DNA from: a bacterium
GTDB taxonomy: Bacteria > CAIWAD01
Reading direction: 5' to 3'
Assembly (NCBI GenBank): GCA_030685015.1
Contig: JAUXWS010000069.1
Coordinates: 1 to 30,684, forward strand
Length of the DNA: 30,684 nucleotides
How positions within the stretch are numbered: position 1 is the first letter of the stretch; the number at the start of each line of letters is the position of its first letter. Positions 1 to 7,367 of the stretch are shown here, piece after piece. The notes under the pieces were generated by a model that was not told the DNA's origin, did no database searches, and saw nothing but the letters and a program-made list of their open reading frames with translations. A program made the translations under genes and the position numbers.

Positions 1-68
1 TCGCGCCGGGCGGGCGAGCTGTTGCCCCATGTGGAGAGGTGGCCGGGGAGTGTCTGCTTCTGCGAACA

Positions 69-93
69 GGTGTCCGACCCATGGTCGGACACC
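69..93. repeat. Perfect short palindrome (REP-like hairpin)
   Basis: Two perfect 11-base arms, GGTGTCCGACC (69-79) and GGTCGGACACC (83-93), flank a 3-base CAT loop. The hairpin lies downstream of the minus-strand oxidoreductase that ends at 159. No T-run follows on either strand, so it is not a textbook intrinsic terminator. The outer GGTGTC/GACACC core recurs in the element at 22296-22374, which suggests a dispersed REP-type family. It could still act as a transcript 3' end. The rest of 1-158 shows no gene I can support. Confidence 0.6.
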
Positions 94-158
94 TCGGCAA
101 GGCTTGCCGCCCCCTGTGAACATGCCCGGCGCCCATGTCCAGCCAGGCGGGCGGCTCC

Positions 159-1799
159 TCAGCGCCACCGCTCCGACGGCTCCTCGGACACAAGCGAAGG
201 CCCCGCGGCGGCGAAGCCCAGGGCCGTGCGCAGACCATCGGCAGCGCTGGAGACGATCCCGCCGGAGTAACCCGCGCCCTCGCCGACGGGGAAGAGCCCC
301 GCCACGTTGACGCTTTGGCGCGTGTCCGGGTCGCGAGGCAAGCGCAGGGGGGAGGAGGTGCGCGTCTCGGGGGCGATGAGCAGGCCCTCGTCGATGAAGC
401 CGCGCAGGGAGCGCTCGAAGTGGCGCAGGGCCTCCCGCAGGGAGGCGGTGATCTCCGCTGGCAGGACACCGCCCAGACGGACGGAGGAAAGGGCCGGCCG
501 GTAGCTGGCCGCCGGCAGGTCGCGGCTCAGCCGCCCGGCCAGGAAATCCCGTGCCCGTTGGGCGGGGGCGTTCCAGGACGACCCTCCCGCAGCATAGGCC
601 CTCTCCTCCAGGCTTTGCTGCACGTGGTGGCCCGTCAGTGGCGAGTCGGGCAGGCCCCAGGCGGCGGCCCAGCGGCGCAGGTCGGCCTCCTCCACCTGGG
701 CGACGAGGGCGGCGTTGGACCAGGCCATCTTGCGGGCGGTCCAGCTCATGCCGTTGACGACGAGACGGCCCTCTTCGCTGGCGGCCAGCACGACCATGCC
801 GCCCGGGCACATGCAGAAGGAGTAGCAGCCCCGTTGGCCGCCGCCGGTGCGGGCAGCCAGCTTGTAGGTGGCGGATCCCGTGATGTCCAGGCGGCAGCCG
901 GCCCCGTATTGGGACCGGTCGATCAGTTCCCGCGGATGTTCGATGCGCAGGCCCATGGCGAAGGGCTTCAGTTCCATGGCGATGCCGTCCCCGTGCAAGG
1001 CCTCCGCCGTGTCGCGGGCGCTGTGGCCGGTGGCCAGGATGACCGTGGATGACTCCAGAAAGCGCCCGTCGGAGAGCAGGACGCCCCCCGCCCGGCCGTC
1101 GCGGACGACCAGGCGCTCCACGCGGGCCGAGAAGATGAATTCGGCGCCCGCCTCCTCCAGCAGGTGCCGCAGCCGGGAGCTGATCCGGCGGATGCCGTCC
1201 GTGCCCACATGCGGCAGGTGGCTGTAGACCACGTCCTCGCTGGCGCCCAGGGAGCAGAACCAGCGCAGCACCTGGCGGGTGAACCAGCTGCTGTTGCGGC
1301 TGGTGAGCTTGCCGTCGCTGAAGGTGCCGGCGCCCCCCTCGCCGAATTGCACGTTGCTGTCCGGATCCAGCACGCGCTCCAGCCAGAGGCGACGCACGTC
1401 CAGGCGGCGTTCGGCAATGGGCCGGCCGCGCTCCAGCACGATGGGGCGATGGCCCCGCGCCGCCAGGCCAAGGGCGGCGAACTGCCCGGCCGGACCGGCG
1501 CCCACGATCAGGGGCCGCCCTTCGATGGGGATCTCCGGCAGCGGCGGGAGCGGCGGATCCTCATGCAGCGCCAGGTGCGGATCCCCCTTGGGCAGGCGGC
1601 TCGCCTCGATGGAGAAAGCCAGGCTGAGCACCTGGGTGAGGTGCGGCTTGTGGCGGGCGTCGAGGGACTTGCGCAAGATCTCGACCTGGTGGATCTCCTC
1701 CACCGGCAGCCCCAGACGGCGGGCCAACAGCTCCCGCGGAGGGCGGGGATCGTCGTAGGGGGCGACCAGGTTGGTGAAGCGGAAGCGACCCTCTGCCAT
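159..1799 (-). CDS. FAD-dependent dehydrogenase (COG2509-type NAD(P)/FAD oxidoreductase)
   Basis: This is a 546-residue cytoplasmic flavoprotein of the large 'uncharacterised FAD-dependent dehydrogenase' family; the physiological substrate is unknown. After a ~95-residue N-terminal domain starting MAEGRFRFTN comes the dinucleotide-binding motif VGAGPAG (about 99-105) followed by the acidic end of the second strand (VLERG). Next are the family hallmarks NVQFGEGGAGTFSDGKL and SRNSS, a second ATGHSARD block, and the C-terminal FAD-contacting VGEGAGYSGGIVSSAADG. Length is normal for the family and no motif is missing. The ATG at 1799 is preceded by AAAGGAA as ribosome site. It diverges from the M42 peptidase, with 71 bp between the two starts. 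Family assignment is secure; function is not. Confidence 0.93.
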   Translation of the reverse strand: MAEGRFRFTNLVAPYDDPRPPRELLARRLGLPVEEIHQVEILRKSLDARHKPHLTQVLSLAFSIEASRLPKGDPHLALHEDPPLPPLPEIPIEGRPLIVGAGPAGQFAALGLAARGHRPIVLERGRPIAERRLDVRRLWLERVLDPDSNVQFGEGGAGTFSDGKLTSRNSSWFTRQVLRWFCSLGASEDVVYSHLPHVGTDGIRRISSRLRHLLEEAGAEFIFSARVERLVVRDGRAGGVLLSDGRFLESSTVILATGHSARDTAEALHGDGIAMELKPFAMGLRIEHPRELIDRSQYGAGCRLDITGSATYKLAARTGGGQRGCYSFCMCPGGMVVLAASEEGRLVVNGMSWTARKMAWSNAALVAQVEEADLRRWAAAWGLPDSPLTGHHVQQSLEERAYAAGGSSWNAPAQRARDFLAGRLSRDLPAASYRPALSSVRLGGVLPAEITASLREALRHFERSLRGFIDEGLLIAPETRTSSPLRLPRDPDTRQSVNVAGLFPVGEGAGYSGGIVSSAADGLRTALGFAAAGPSLVSEEPSERWR

Positions 1800-1870
1800 G
1801 GTTCCTTTCCAGCCGGCCTCCGGCCTGTTGCAGCGGCGGGAAGATACATTGCGGCAAAGAGGAGGGTCCC

Positions 1871-2878
1871 GTGCACGCCGTCACCCGCATCATCCAGGAC
1901 CTGAGCGCCATCGGCAGCCCCACGGGCTACACGGAAGCGGTGGTCGAGCATGTCGCCCGGCGCCTGGAAGAGGCCGGATGGCAACCGCGTCTCACCGGCA
2001 AGGGCGCCCTGCTCATCTCCGGACCCGATCCCGTCCTCCTCTTCTCCGCCCACCTGGACACGCTGGGGGCGATGATTTCCAGCCTCAAGGGCGGCGTCAT
2101 CCGCTTCACCCAGCTGGGCGGCTGGCCCCTGCCCTCCTTCGAGGGCGAATACCTCAGCATCCACACCCTGGACGGCCGCGTCCACCGGGGTACTCTGCTG
2201 GCGGACAACCCCGCCGCCCACGTCAACCACACCCTCGGCACCCAGGCCCGCACCCTGGAGAGCATGCACATCCGCCTGGACGCCCCGGCGGGCAGCGAGG
2301 AGGAGCTGCGCGCGCTGGGGCTGTCGGTGGGCGACATCGTTGTCTTCGATCCGCGCTTCGAACGCACCGACACCGGCTACGTGCGTTGCCGCTTCCTGGA
2401 CGACAAGGCGGGCAGCGCCTGCCTCATCCACGTGGCGGAGCAGCTTCCCCGGCGGGACATGCCCGTCGCCTTCTATTTCTCCATCCACGAGGAGGTGGGC
2501 CACGGCGCTGCCGGCGGCCTGCCCGCCACGGTCCGGGAGATGGTGGCGGTGGACATGGGCGTCATCGGCGCCACGGTGGAGGGGCGGGAGACGGGCGTCA
2601 GCATCTGCGCCAAGGACAGCAGCGGCCCCTACGACTACGCCCTGCGCCGTGAGCTGACGCTGCTGGCGCGGGAGCGCGGCATAGCCCACGTCGTGGACGT
2701 CTTCCCCTATTACGGCAGCGACGCCAGCGCCGCCCTGCGCGGAGGGGCCGACCTGCGCGCCGCCCTCATCGGGCCCGGCGTCTCCGCCAGCCATGGCGTG
2801 GAGCGCACGCACGAGGACGGCTTGGTGGCCACCTGCCGCCTGGTGCAGGCCTTGATCGAGACCCGCTTCGGACGATGA
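1871..2878 (+). CDS. M42 family metallo-aminopeptidase (NAGGN-associated type)
   Basis: This 335-residue cytoplasmic M42 (glutamyl aminopeptidase/endoglucanase M) protein would remove N-terminal residues from peptides using two metal ions. Visible ligands and catalytic residues are H61/D63 in SAHLDTLGAM, D177-D178 in FLDDKAG, E207-E208 in HEEVGHGA, D228 in AVDMG, and a C-terminal His in SHGVERTH (about 308-314). The SPTGYTEAVV opening and the SHGVERTH ending resemble the M42 branch that accompanies synthesis of the osmoprotectant N-acetylglutaminylglutamine amide. None of that pathway's other genes is here, so the resemblance is only a family hint. The GTG start is chosen because GGAGG sits 5 bases upstream. 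It is convergent with the gene ending at 2913. Confidence 0.92.
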   Translation: MHAVTRIIQDLSAIGSPTGYTEAVVEHVARRLEEAGWQPRLTGKGALLISGPDPVLLFSAHLDTLGAMISSLKGGVIRFTQLGGWPLPSFEGEYLSIHTLDGRVHRGTLLADNPAAHVNHTLGTQARTLESMHIRLDAPAGSEEELRALGLSVGDIVVFDPRFERTDTGYVRCRFLDDKAGSACLIHVAEQLPRRDMPVAFYFSIHEEVGHGAAGGLPATVREMVAVDMGVIGATVEGRETGVSICAKDSSGPYDYALRRELTLLARERGIAHVVDVFPYYGSDASAALRGGADLRAALIGPGVSASHGVERTHEDGLVATCRLVQALIETRFGR

Positions 2879-2912
2879 GTCCCATCGCCACCGCCCCAGC
2901 CGGCCGGCGCCC

Positions 2913-4433
2913 TCATGGTCGCATGCGACGGGTCGCGGCCTGACGCGGTTCCCAACTCCAGGCCGCGGTGAGGGAGGGCGTCTGGTCCAGGTCGGCCGCC
3001 TCGCCCGCCGTCTCCTTCAGCAGGAGACCCAGGCTAACGCGCTGCCCGCCCCGCTGCAGCCACAGGCCGCCGCCCCAGGCCTGGCGTCCGGCGGCAAGGC
3101 CCGCGTGGCGCAGGATGCCCGGCGCCAGACCCAGCGCCTCCAGGCGCGCCGGCCCCTGGCCGGACCCGGCGGCCAGGTGCAGAGTGGCGCCGCCCCGCCA
3201 CGACCTCCACGACCAGCTGCGGGACACCTGGGCATGCCAGAGGCGGGCCGTGCCCGCCGGCCTCGCATGCTGCTCCCAGGCCAGGCTCCAATCCCATGGC
3301 CGGCTCCGCACCGCTTCCAGGGCCAAGCGCCAGGCATCCAGGCCGCTGCCCGTCGGCCGATCCTCGGCCGCCGTGCGCCGCAGGCGCCAGCGCAGGCCGC
3401 CGGCCTTCTTCGTATCGTGGACCAGCTCCAACCTCCACCAGAGGGCGGAGCGGGTGGTGCTGCGGGCGGCCGGTTCCAGCCAGCGCAGGCTCAGGCCGGC
3501 ATGGGTGGCGGAATCCAGTCGGCGCCTGCCCTGGAGGGACGCCCCCCCCGCGGACCCTTCACCGCCCAGCGGCAGGGCCGGCCGGGCGAAGCGGCTGCCC
3601 GTCTGCCGCCCCCGCCAGGCATCCGCCTGCCACCGCCCGCGGCGGGAGCTGGCCGCGGCCTGGATGCGCGCCAGGCGGCTGTCCCCTTCTTCCCAGCACG
3701 CCGCCAGGCTGGAGCCGGGCCGCCGGCGGATCAGGTGCAAGCCGCCCAGGTCCAGCTTCCCGTCCGCCCAGGCCCGTCGTCCCGCCAGGCCGTGCAGGTC
3801 CCAGCCGGCCGGTCCTTCCAGGCACAACCAGGCCAGGTCGAGGCGGTCGCGCCAGGCGCCCACGCGCTCCCGGCGCTGGGGCCAATGCTCCATCCCCAGC
3901 ACGAAACCCTTGCCGTCGGCGCGGCGGTCGCGTCTCGTGTCGGCCAGCAGCATGCCGCCGCGCAGGGCCCCCCGCTGCCTCTCCAGGCTGATGCCCCGCT
4001 CCTCCGGCGTGGCGCGCGAGGTCGAGCCCGGCGTCAGGCGAAGGCCGCCCGTCAACCGGCCTGGCAATCCACTCCGCAAGTGGCCCAGGGCGGCGCCCGT
4101 CTCCGTGCGCAGCTGGTGACTGCCCAGACCCAGCCGCCAACCGCCCGCCAGTCGCCAGCCGGTCCAGAGGGCGTGCTGGGGGATGGCGCCCAGCTCACCA
4201 TCGCGCCGACGGGCCACGGCCCGGAACTCCCACTTCCCGCTCTCGAGCAGGGCGGCGGCGCGCCAATCCGCCGGCCCCGGCAGGGCGGCGGCGCGCCAAT
4301 CCGCCGGCCCCGGCAGGTCGGCGGCACGGCGCAGCTCACAGCGCAGGCGTCGGTCGACGGCCACGGCGCCATGGCCCGTCACCACACAGGACAAGGAGGC
4401 GAGCAGCGCCATCACAAGGAGGCAGGCCCTCAT
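2913..4433 (-). CDS. Secreted beta-barrel-like protein of unknown function
   Basis: I do not recognise this 506-residue protein. It starts with a clear signal peptide (MRACLLVMALLASLSCVVTG), so it is exported. The body is full of short alternating strands rich in Trp, Arg, Leu and Gly (for example GGWRLGLGSHQL, WWRLELVHD, WRGGATLHLAAG), the look of an outer-membrane beta-barrel. The open frame continues upstream to 4667, but the ATG at 4433 is preferred because it begins the signal peptide and overlaps the stop of the preceding gene as ATGA, implying translational coupling. Near the mature N-terminus an 11-residue block is tandemly duplicated. Together with the preceding gene and the nearby PorD- and PorV-like genes it may belong to the cell-envelope or secretion machinery; that is inference from context. 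Confidence 0.75.
   Translation of the reverse strand: MRACLLVMALLASLSCVVTGHGAVAVDRRLRCELRRAADLPGPADWRAAALPGPADWRAAALLESGKWEFRAVARRRDGELGAIPQHALWTGWRLAGGWRLGLGSHQLRTETGAALGHLRSGLPGRLTGGLRLTPGSTSRATPEERGISLERQRGALRGGMLLADTRRDRRADGKGFVLGMEHWPQRRERVGAWRDRLDLAWLCLEGPAGWDLHGLAGRRAWADGKLDLGGLHLIRRRPGSSLAACWEEGDSRLARIQAAASSRRGRWQADAWRGRQTGSRFARPALPLGGEGSAGGASLQGRRRLDSATHAGLSLRWLEPAARSTTRSALWWRLELVHDTKKAGGLRWRLRRTAAEDRPTGSGLDAWRLALEAVRSRPWDWSLAWEQHARPAGTARLWHAQVSRSWSWRSWRGGATLHLAAGSGQGPARLEALGLAPGILRHAGLAAGRQAWGGGLWLQRGGQRVSLGLLLKETAGEAADLDQTPSLTAAWSWEPRQAATRRMRP
4248..4313 (-). repeat. 33-bp perfect tandem duplication inside a CDS
   Basis: The 33-bp units 4248-4280 and 4281-4313 are identical on reading, and a partial third copy follows. 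In the encoded protein this gives two copies of the 11-residue block LPGPADWRAAA, preceded by a related LPGPADWRAA-like segment. The length is a multiple of three, so the frame is kept. It looks like a recent slippage expansion in the periplasmic N-terminal linker. Confidence 0.9.
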
Positions 4434-5242
4434 GGCCGGCCCGCCGGGGTCCACTCCATGCTCCAGGAGGAGGTGGGTGGCAGGATGGGATGCACCCACC
4501 AGGCCAGGCTGAGGGACAAGCCGCGCCAATCGGTCCGCCCTGCCAGCTCCCAGCCGCGGCCGGCCTTCCAGGCGGCGGCCAGCCCCAGGTCGGTTCGGCG
4601 CCAGACCAGGGCCGCCTGTTCCCGCTGGCGGCCGGCGCTCCGCTCCAGACGCCAAACCACGCTCCAATGGCGGGTGGCCTGCCAGGACAGGTCCAAGCCG
4701 CTCTCAAGTCCCGGCCCGCCGACGCCGCCCGCACCCAGGCCCTCCACCGGAGCCTGCAGCCGAAGGCCGGCCGCCAGCGGATCCCACTGCCAAGTCAAGT
4801 CCGCCAGCGGCCACCAGCTTCGCTCCGCCCAGCCCTGCCCGCCGGCCTCCCGCGCCTCCAGGCCCACCGACCAGTCGAAGCCGGCGGCTCCCGGCCCCGG
4901 TGACGGCGCCCAGCGCAGGGCCGTCTGTCTCTCGCGCCAGGGACCGGCCTCCAGCAGATGAAGGCCGGCGTTCCACCGTCCCCATGGTCCGGCGATGCCG
5001 CCGGCCAGGGCCGTGCTGTGCAGGCCTGCCACGCCGAAGGGATCCCGCCGCGCGCACCAGAAGGAGCGCGAGGTGGGCGCCCGACCGCCGACAAAGAGCG
5101 CCGCCGCGCCCGGACGACGCTCCAGGGGGCCCGCCAGGGAAAGCCAGGGATCGCGCGGCGCCGTGGAACGGCCGGAACCCGTCGCCCCCGCGGCCTGGAC
5201 GGCGAGGAGCAGGGCCAGAGCCAGTCCCGCCCTCCATTTGAT
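4430..5242 (-). CDS. Secreted beta-barrel-like protein (start codon unclear)
   Basis: About 270 residues, not a family I recognise. The N-terminus is an apparent signal peptide (KWRAGLALALLLAVQAAGA). The remainder is Gly/Trp/Arg-rich with strand-like stretches such as WNAGLHLLEAGPW and WQWDPLAAGLRLQ, suggesting an outer-membrane barrel. It ends in ATGA overlap with the next gene (4433), so the two are probably co-translated. The start is a problem: in this frame there is no ATG, GTG or TTG next to the signal peptide. The coordinates given use an ATC at 5242. The nearest ATG (5317) would add 25 charged residues and lie within the divergent gene. A sequencing error or a rare start codon would explain this. 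Other frames through the region give low-complexity shadows. Confidence 0.65.
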   Translation of the reverse strand: MKWRAGLALALLLAVQAAGATGSGRSTAPRDPWLSLAGPLERRPGAAALFVGGRAPTSRSFWCARRDPFGVAGLHSTALAGGIAGPWGRWNAGLHLLEAGPWRERQTALRWAPSPGPGAAGFDWSVGLEAREAGGQGWAERSWWPLADLTWQWDPLAAGLRLQAPVEGLGAGGVGGPGLESGLDLSWQATRHWSVVWRLERSAGRQREQAALVWRRTDLGLAAAWKAGRGWELAGRTDWRGLSLSLAWWVHPILPPTSSWSMEWTPAGRP

Positions 5243-5270
5243 ACACTGTGCCGGCCATTGGGAGGTCCTC

Positions 5271-6122
5271 GTGCCGCATCCGATCCTGATCCTGGTCCTG
5301 CTCCTGGCCCGGTCCATGGTGGCCTTCGCCCTCACGATCGTGCCCGAGGTGTCGATCAATCTCAACCAGTTGACCAGCGACCAGCGCGCCGAACTCTTCG
5401 ACCTGCAGGAGCGTCTCGAGGAGTACCTCGCCGACCATGACTGGGACCCCGAGGACCCGCGTCTCAGCCTGCGCCTTCCTCTCGCCATCCAAGTGCGCAC
5501 GGCCGTGGAATCCGGCGCCAACATCGAGTACATGGCCCTGCTCGCCACCGGCAACAAGGGCGATCTGAGTTTCGACGACAACGTCTGGCGCTTCCGCGTG
5601 CCGTCCGGGCGCTTCCAGCACGACGAGGGTTCCTTCGACAGTTTCCTCAGCATGATCGACTTCCATGTCTTGTGGATCATCGGGGCGGAGTACGACAAGC
5701 TGGCCGAGTTCGGCGGCGCGGCCATGTATGAGCGGGCCCGCCGCGTGGGAGCCCAGGCCATGTTCAGCGAACAGCAGGATGGCTGGGCCCGTCGCAACGA
5801 GCGCCTGGAGCAGGTGCTGGATCCACGCTTCCAGGACATGCGCTCCCTGCGCTGGGTCACGCACACCGCCTTCTGGCTGCGAACCGTGCAGGAGAGCGAC
5901 TACGAGGCGTGGCGGGCGGTCCGCCTGGCCCTGGCCATCGCCGAGCAGATCGACAATCCCACCCTGCTTTCACCCTACTTCAAGGCCAACCACCGTTCCC
6001 TGGCCGAGATCCTGGTCAACGGCCGCGACATGAACAGCTTGCAGCTCATGATGCGCCTGGACAGCCTGGATCCGGCGCGCACCCAGTTCTATCAGGATGC
6101 CATGCTGCGCGTGCTCGAGTGA
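5271..6122 (+). CDS. PorD-like protein (DUF4835), T9SS-associated
   Basis: 283 residues with a hydrophobic export signal (PHPILILVLLLARSMVAFA). The middle matches what I know of DUF4835/PorD, a family found beside type IX secretion and gliding genes in Bacteroidetes. Visible features are a disc-like 'WRFRVPSGRFQHDEGSFDSF' stretch, then LSMIDFHVLWIIGAEYDKLAEFGG, AMYERARRVGAQAM, GW, and RLEQVLDPRFQDMRSLRW. Length is close to the usual ~300. The GTG at 5271 is chosen because GGAGG lies 5 bases upstream (5261-5265) and it begins the signal peptide; the frame stays open much further upstream but that part is shadow. The role of PorD itself is poorly defined, so the link to secretion rests on genetic association and on the PorV-like gene nearby. 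Confidence 0.8.
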   Translation: MPHPILILVLLLARSMVAFALTIVPEVSINLNQLTSDQRAELFDLQERLEEYLADHDWDPEDPRLSLRLPLAIQVRTAVESGANIEYMALLATGNKGDLSFDDNVWRFRVPSGRFQHDEGSFDSFLSMIDFHVLWIIGAEYDKLAEFGGAAMYERARRVGAQAMFSEQQDGWARRNERLEQVLDPRFQDMRSLRWVTHTAFWLRTVQESDYEAWRAVRLALAIAEQIDNPTLLSPYFKANHRSLAEILVNGRDMNSLQLMMRLDSLDPARTQFYQDAMLRVLE

Positions 6123-6298
6123 CCGCCCGCCAACGCCGCCAAGCCCGGCCGGGATGCGGCGGAAAAGCCGCGGGAGTGGATTTTGGCGGTGGGCGTGCCG
6201 ATGGATGGACAACAGTCCGCTGAGCCGGGCGCGGGATGGCTGAACTGTCCAGCAGCTGTCGGGAAAGTCGGCGCAGAAGGGCGGGTGCCACGAGAGAC

Positions 6299-6327
6299 TT
6301 GCCAACCGTGGGACGGAGCGTTACTCT
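6299..6327 (+). promoter_or_regulatory. Candidate promoter for the small FN3 gene
   Basis: TTGCCA (6299-6304) and TACTCT (6322-6327) are separated by exactly 17 bases. The ATG follows only 8 bases after the -10-like box, so a transcript from here would be nearly leaderless. The box match is moderate and the phylum's sigma preferences are unknown. Confidence 0.35.
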
Positions 6328-6335
6328 AGGGCGTC

Positions 6336-6767
6336 ATGAAGCGACTAATCGGTATTCTGCTTAGCCTCTGCCTGCTGCCGCTGGTGGTGTGGGGCGTCAC
6401 CCTGTTGCAATTCAACGGGGAAGTGCTGGACGGCCAGACGGTGGAGTTGCGCTGGCGCGTGGACACGGTCCAAGGCGTCGCGGCCTTCGAGGTGGAGCGC
6501 TCCACGGACAGTTCCTACTACCAGTTGGTGGGGGAGCGGGTGCCCGTCAGCAACGCCCTGGAATACGTCCTGCAGGATCGGCCGGGCCTGGCCTCGTCGG
6601 GGGGGCGGGATCGCATGACCGACATCGAGCAGGCCTACTTCTACCGCCTCTACTATATCCTGCCCTCCGGGGATCGTCAACCGGCGGCGGCGGATCCGAT
6701 CCGCGTCAGCTTCCAGTTCTCCACCGTGACGGTGACCTGGGGCAGCATCAAGGCGATGTTCCGCTAG
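6336..6767 (+). CDS. Small secreted fibronectin III-like protein
   Basis: 143 residues. A signal peptide (MKRLIGILLSLCLLPLVVWG) is followed by one beta-sandwich domain resembling fibronectin type III. The visible pattern is VELRWRV, then VAAFEVERSTDSSYYQLVGE, then a paired-tyrosine strand AYFYRLYYILPSGDR. That arrangement (W strand, 'F-x-V-E-R-S-x-D' strand, then 'Y-x-Y-R-L' strand) is typical of FN3 repeats in secreted FCB proteins. After the domain is a short, basic tail (TWGSIKAMFR) that may serve as an interaction or anchoring motif; this is speculation. It is monocistronic: a candidate promoter lies just upstream and an intrinsic terminator just downstream. The partner is unknown; being flanked by PorD-like and PorV-like genes suggests an envelope role. 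Confidence 0.8.
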   Translation: MKRLIGILLSLCLLPLVVWGVTLLQFNGEVLDGQTVELRWRVDTVQGVAAFEVERSTDSSYYQLVGERVPVSNALEYVLQDRPGLASSGGRDRMTDIEQAYFYRLYYILPSGDRQPAAADPIRVSFQFSTVTVTWGSIKAMFR

Positions 6768-6789
6768 CACAATTGCGAAGATGAACAGG

Positions 6790-6812
6790 AAGCCGGCCAG
6801 CGCCGGCTTTTT
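6790..6812 (+). terminator. Intrinsic terminator
   Basis: A perfect 8-bp stem, AAGCCGGC (6790-6797) with GCCGGCTT (6802-6809), closes a 4-base loop and runs into five Ts (6808-6812). It ends the small FN3 gene, and lies just before the end of the convergent minus-strand gene at 6816. On the minus strand the U-tract is absent. Confidence 0.88.
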
Positions 6813-6815
6813 CCG

Positions 6816-7367
6816 TCATGGGCGGCCAGGTTCCGCCGGCCACTTGGTTTCCAGCAGGACTTGAAGACGGGCCGCCCGCCACAGGCCCAGGCGGTCGCGC
6901 ACGGTCGCCACCAGCTCCCGCCGGCTGGCGGCGCGCCGGTCCCGCGTCTCCTCCAGGCGGGCCAGCAAACGGTCCTGCTCCTGGTTGAGATCGCTCTGCT
7001 GGGCGCTAAGGGCCGCCAGGGTGGCCAGATCGGCGTCGCGCCGGCGTGCCTCCTCCTCCTCCCCGCGGCGCCAGGTCTCCCACAGAGGGAAGAATGTGGC
7101 GCCCGCACGCTCGTCCAGGGCCAGTTCCCGTGAGAGCAGGGCTGGCCAGTCGACACGCCCGTGATCCGTGCCCATCACCAGCCGCAGCCGGTCGGATCGC
7201 AGGCCAAGGCCCAGAATGACCAGGGCCGCGGCGGAGCCGAGCAGGAGGTAGCGGATCATGCGCAGTCGGCCGGGGGGCGGGGATGAGGCCTGGCGCTTCT
7301 GCTCGAAGCGATCATACCACAGGGAGGCGGCGCGGCGCTCCTCCTCATCGGACGGGTCAGGCTTCAC
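6816..7367 (-). CDS. Single-pass membrane protein with coiled coil, unknown function
   Basis: 183 residues, family not recognised. The N-terminal ~37 residues are charged and cytoplasmic-looking (KPDPSDEEERRAASLWYDRF). One transmembrane helix follows at about 38-56 (MIRYLLLGSAAALVILGLGL). A Glu/Arg/Ala-rich segment from about 100 to 155 (EEEEARRRDADLATLAAL and onward) is a likely coiled coil. The GTG at 7367 overlaps the TGA of the PorV-like gene (GTGA), so the two are translationally coupled; the frame extends upstream but that part lies inside the neighbour. Topology suggests a periplasmic coiled coil tethered to the inner membrane. It may work with the outer-membrane protein encoded before it; this rests on the coupling alone. 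Confidence 0.75.
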   Translation of the reverse strand: MKPDPSDEEERRAASLWYDRFEQKRQASSPPPGRLRMIRYLLLGSAAALVILGLGLRSDRLRLVMGTDHGRVDWPALLSRELALDERAGATFFPLWETWRRGEEEEARRRDADLATLAALSAQQSDLNQEQDRLLARLEETRDRRAASRRELVATVRDRLGLWRAARLQVLLETKWPAEPGRP

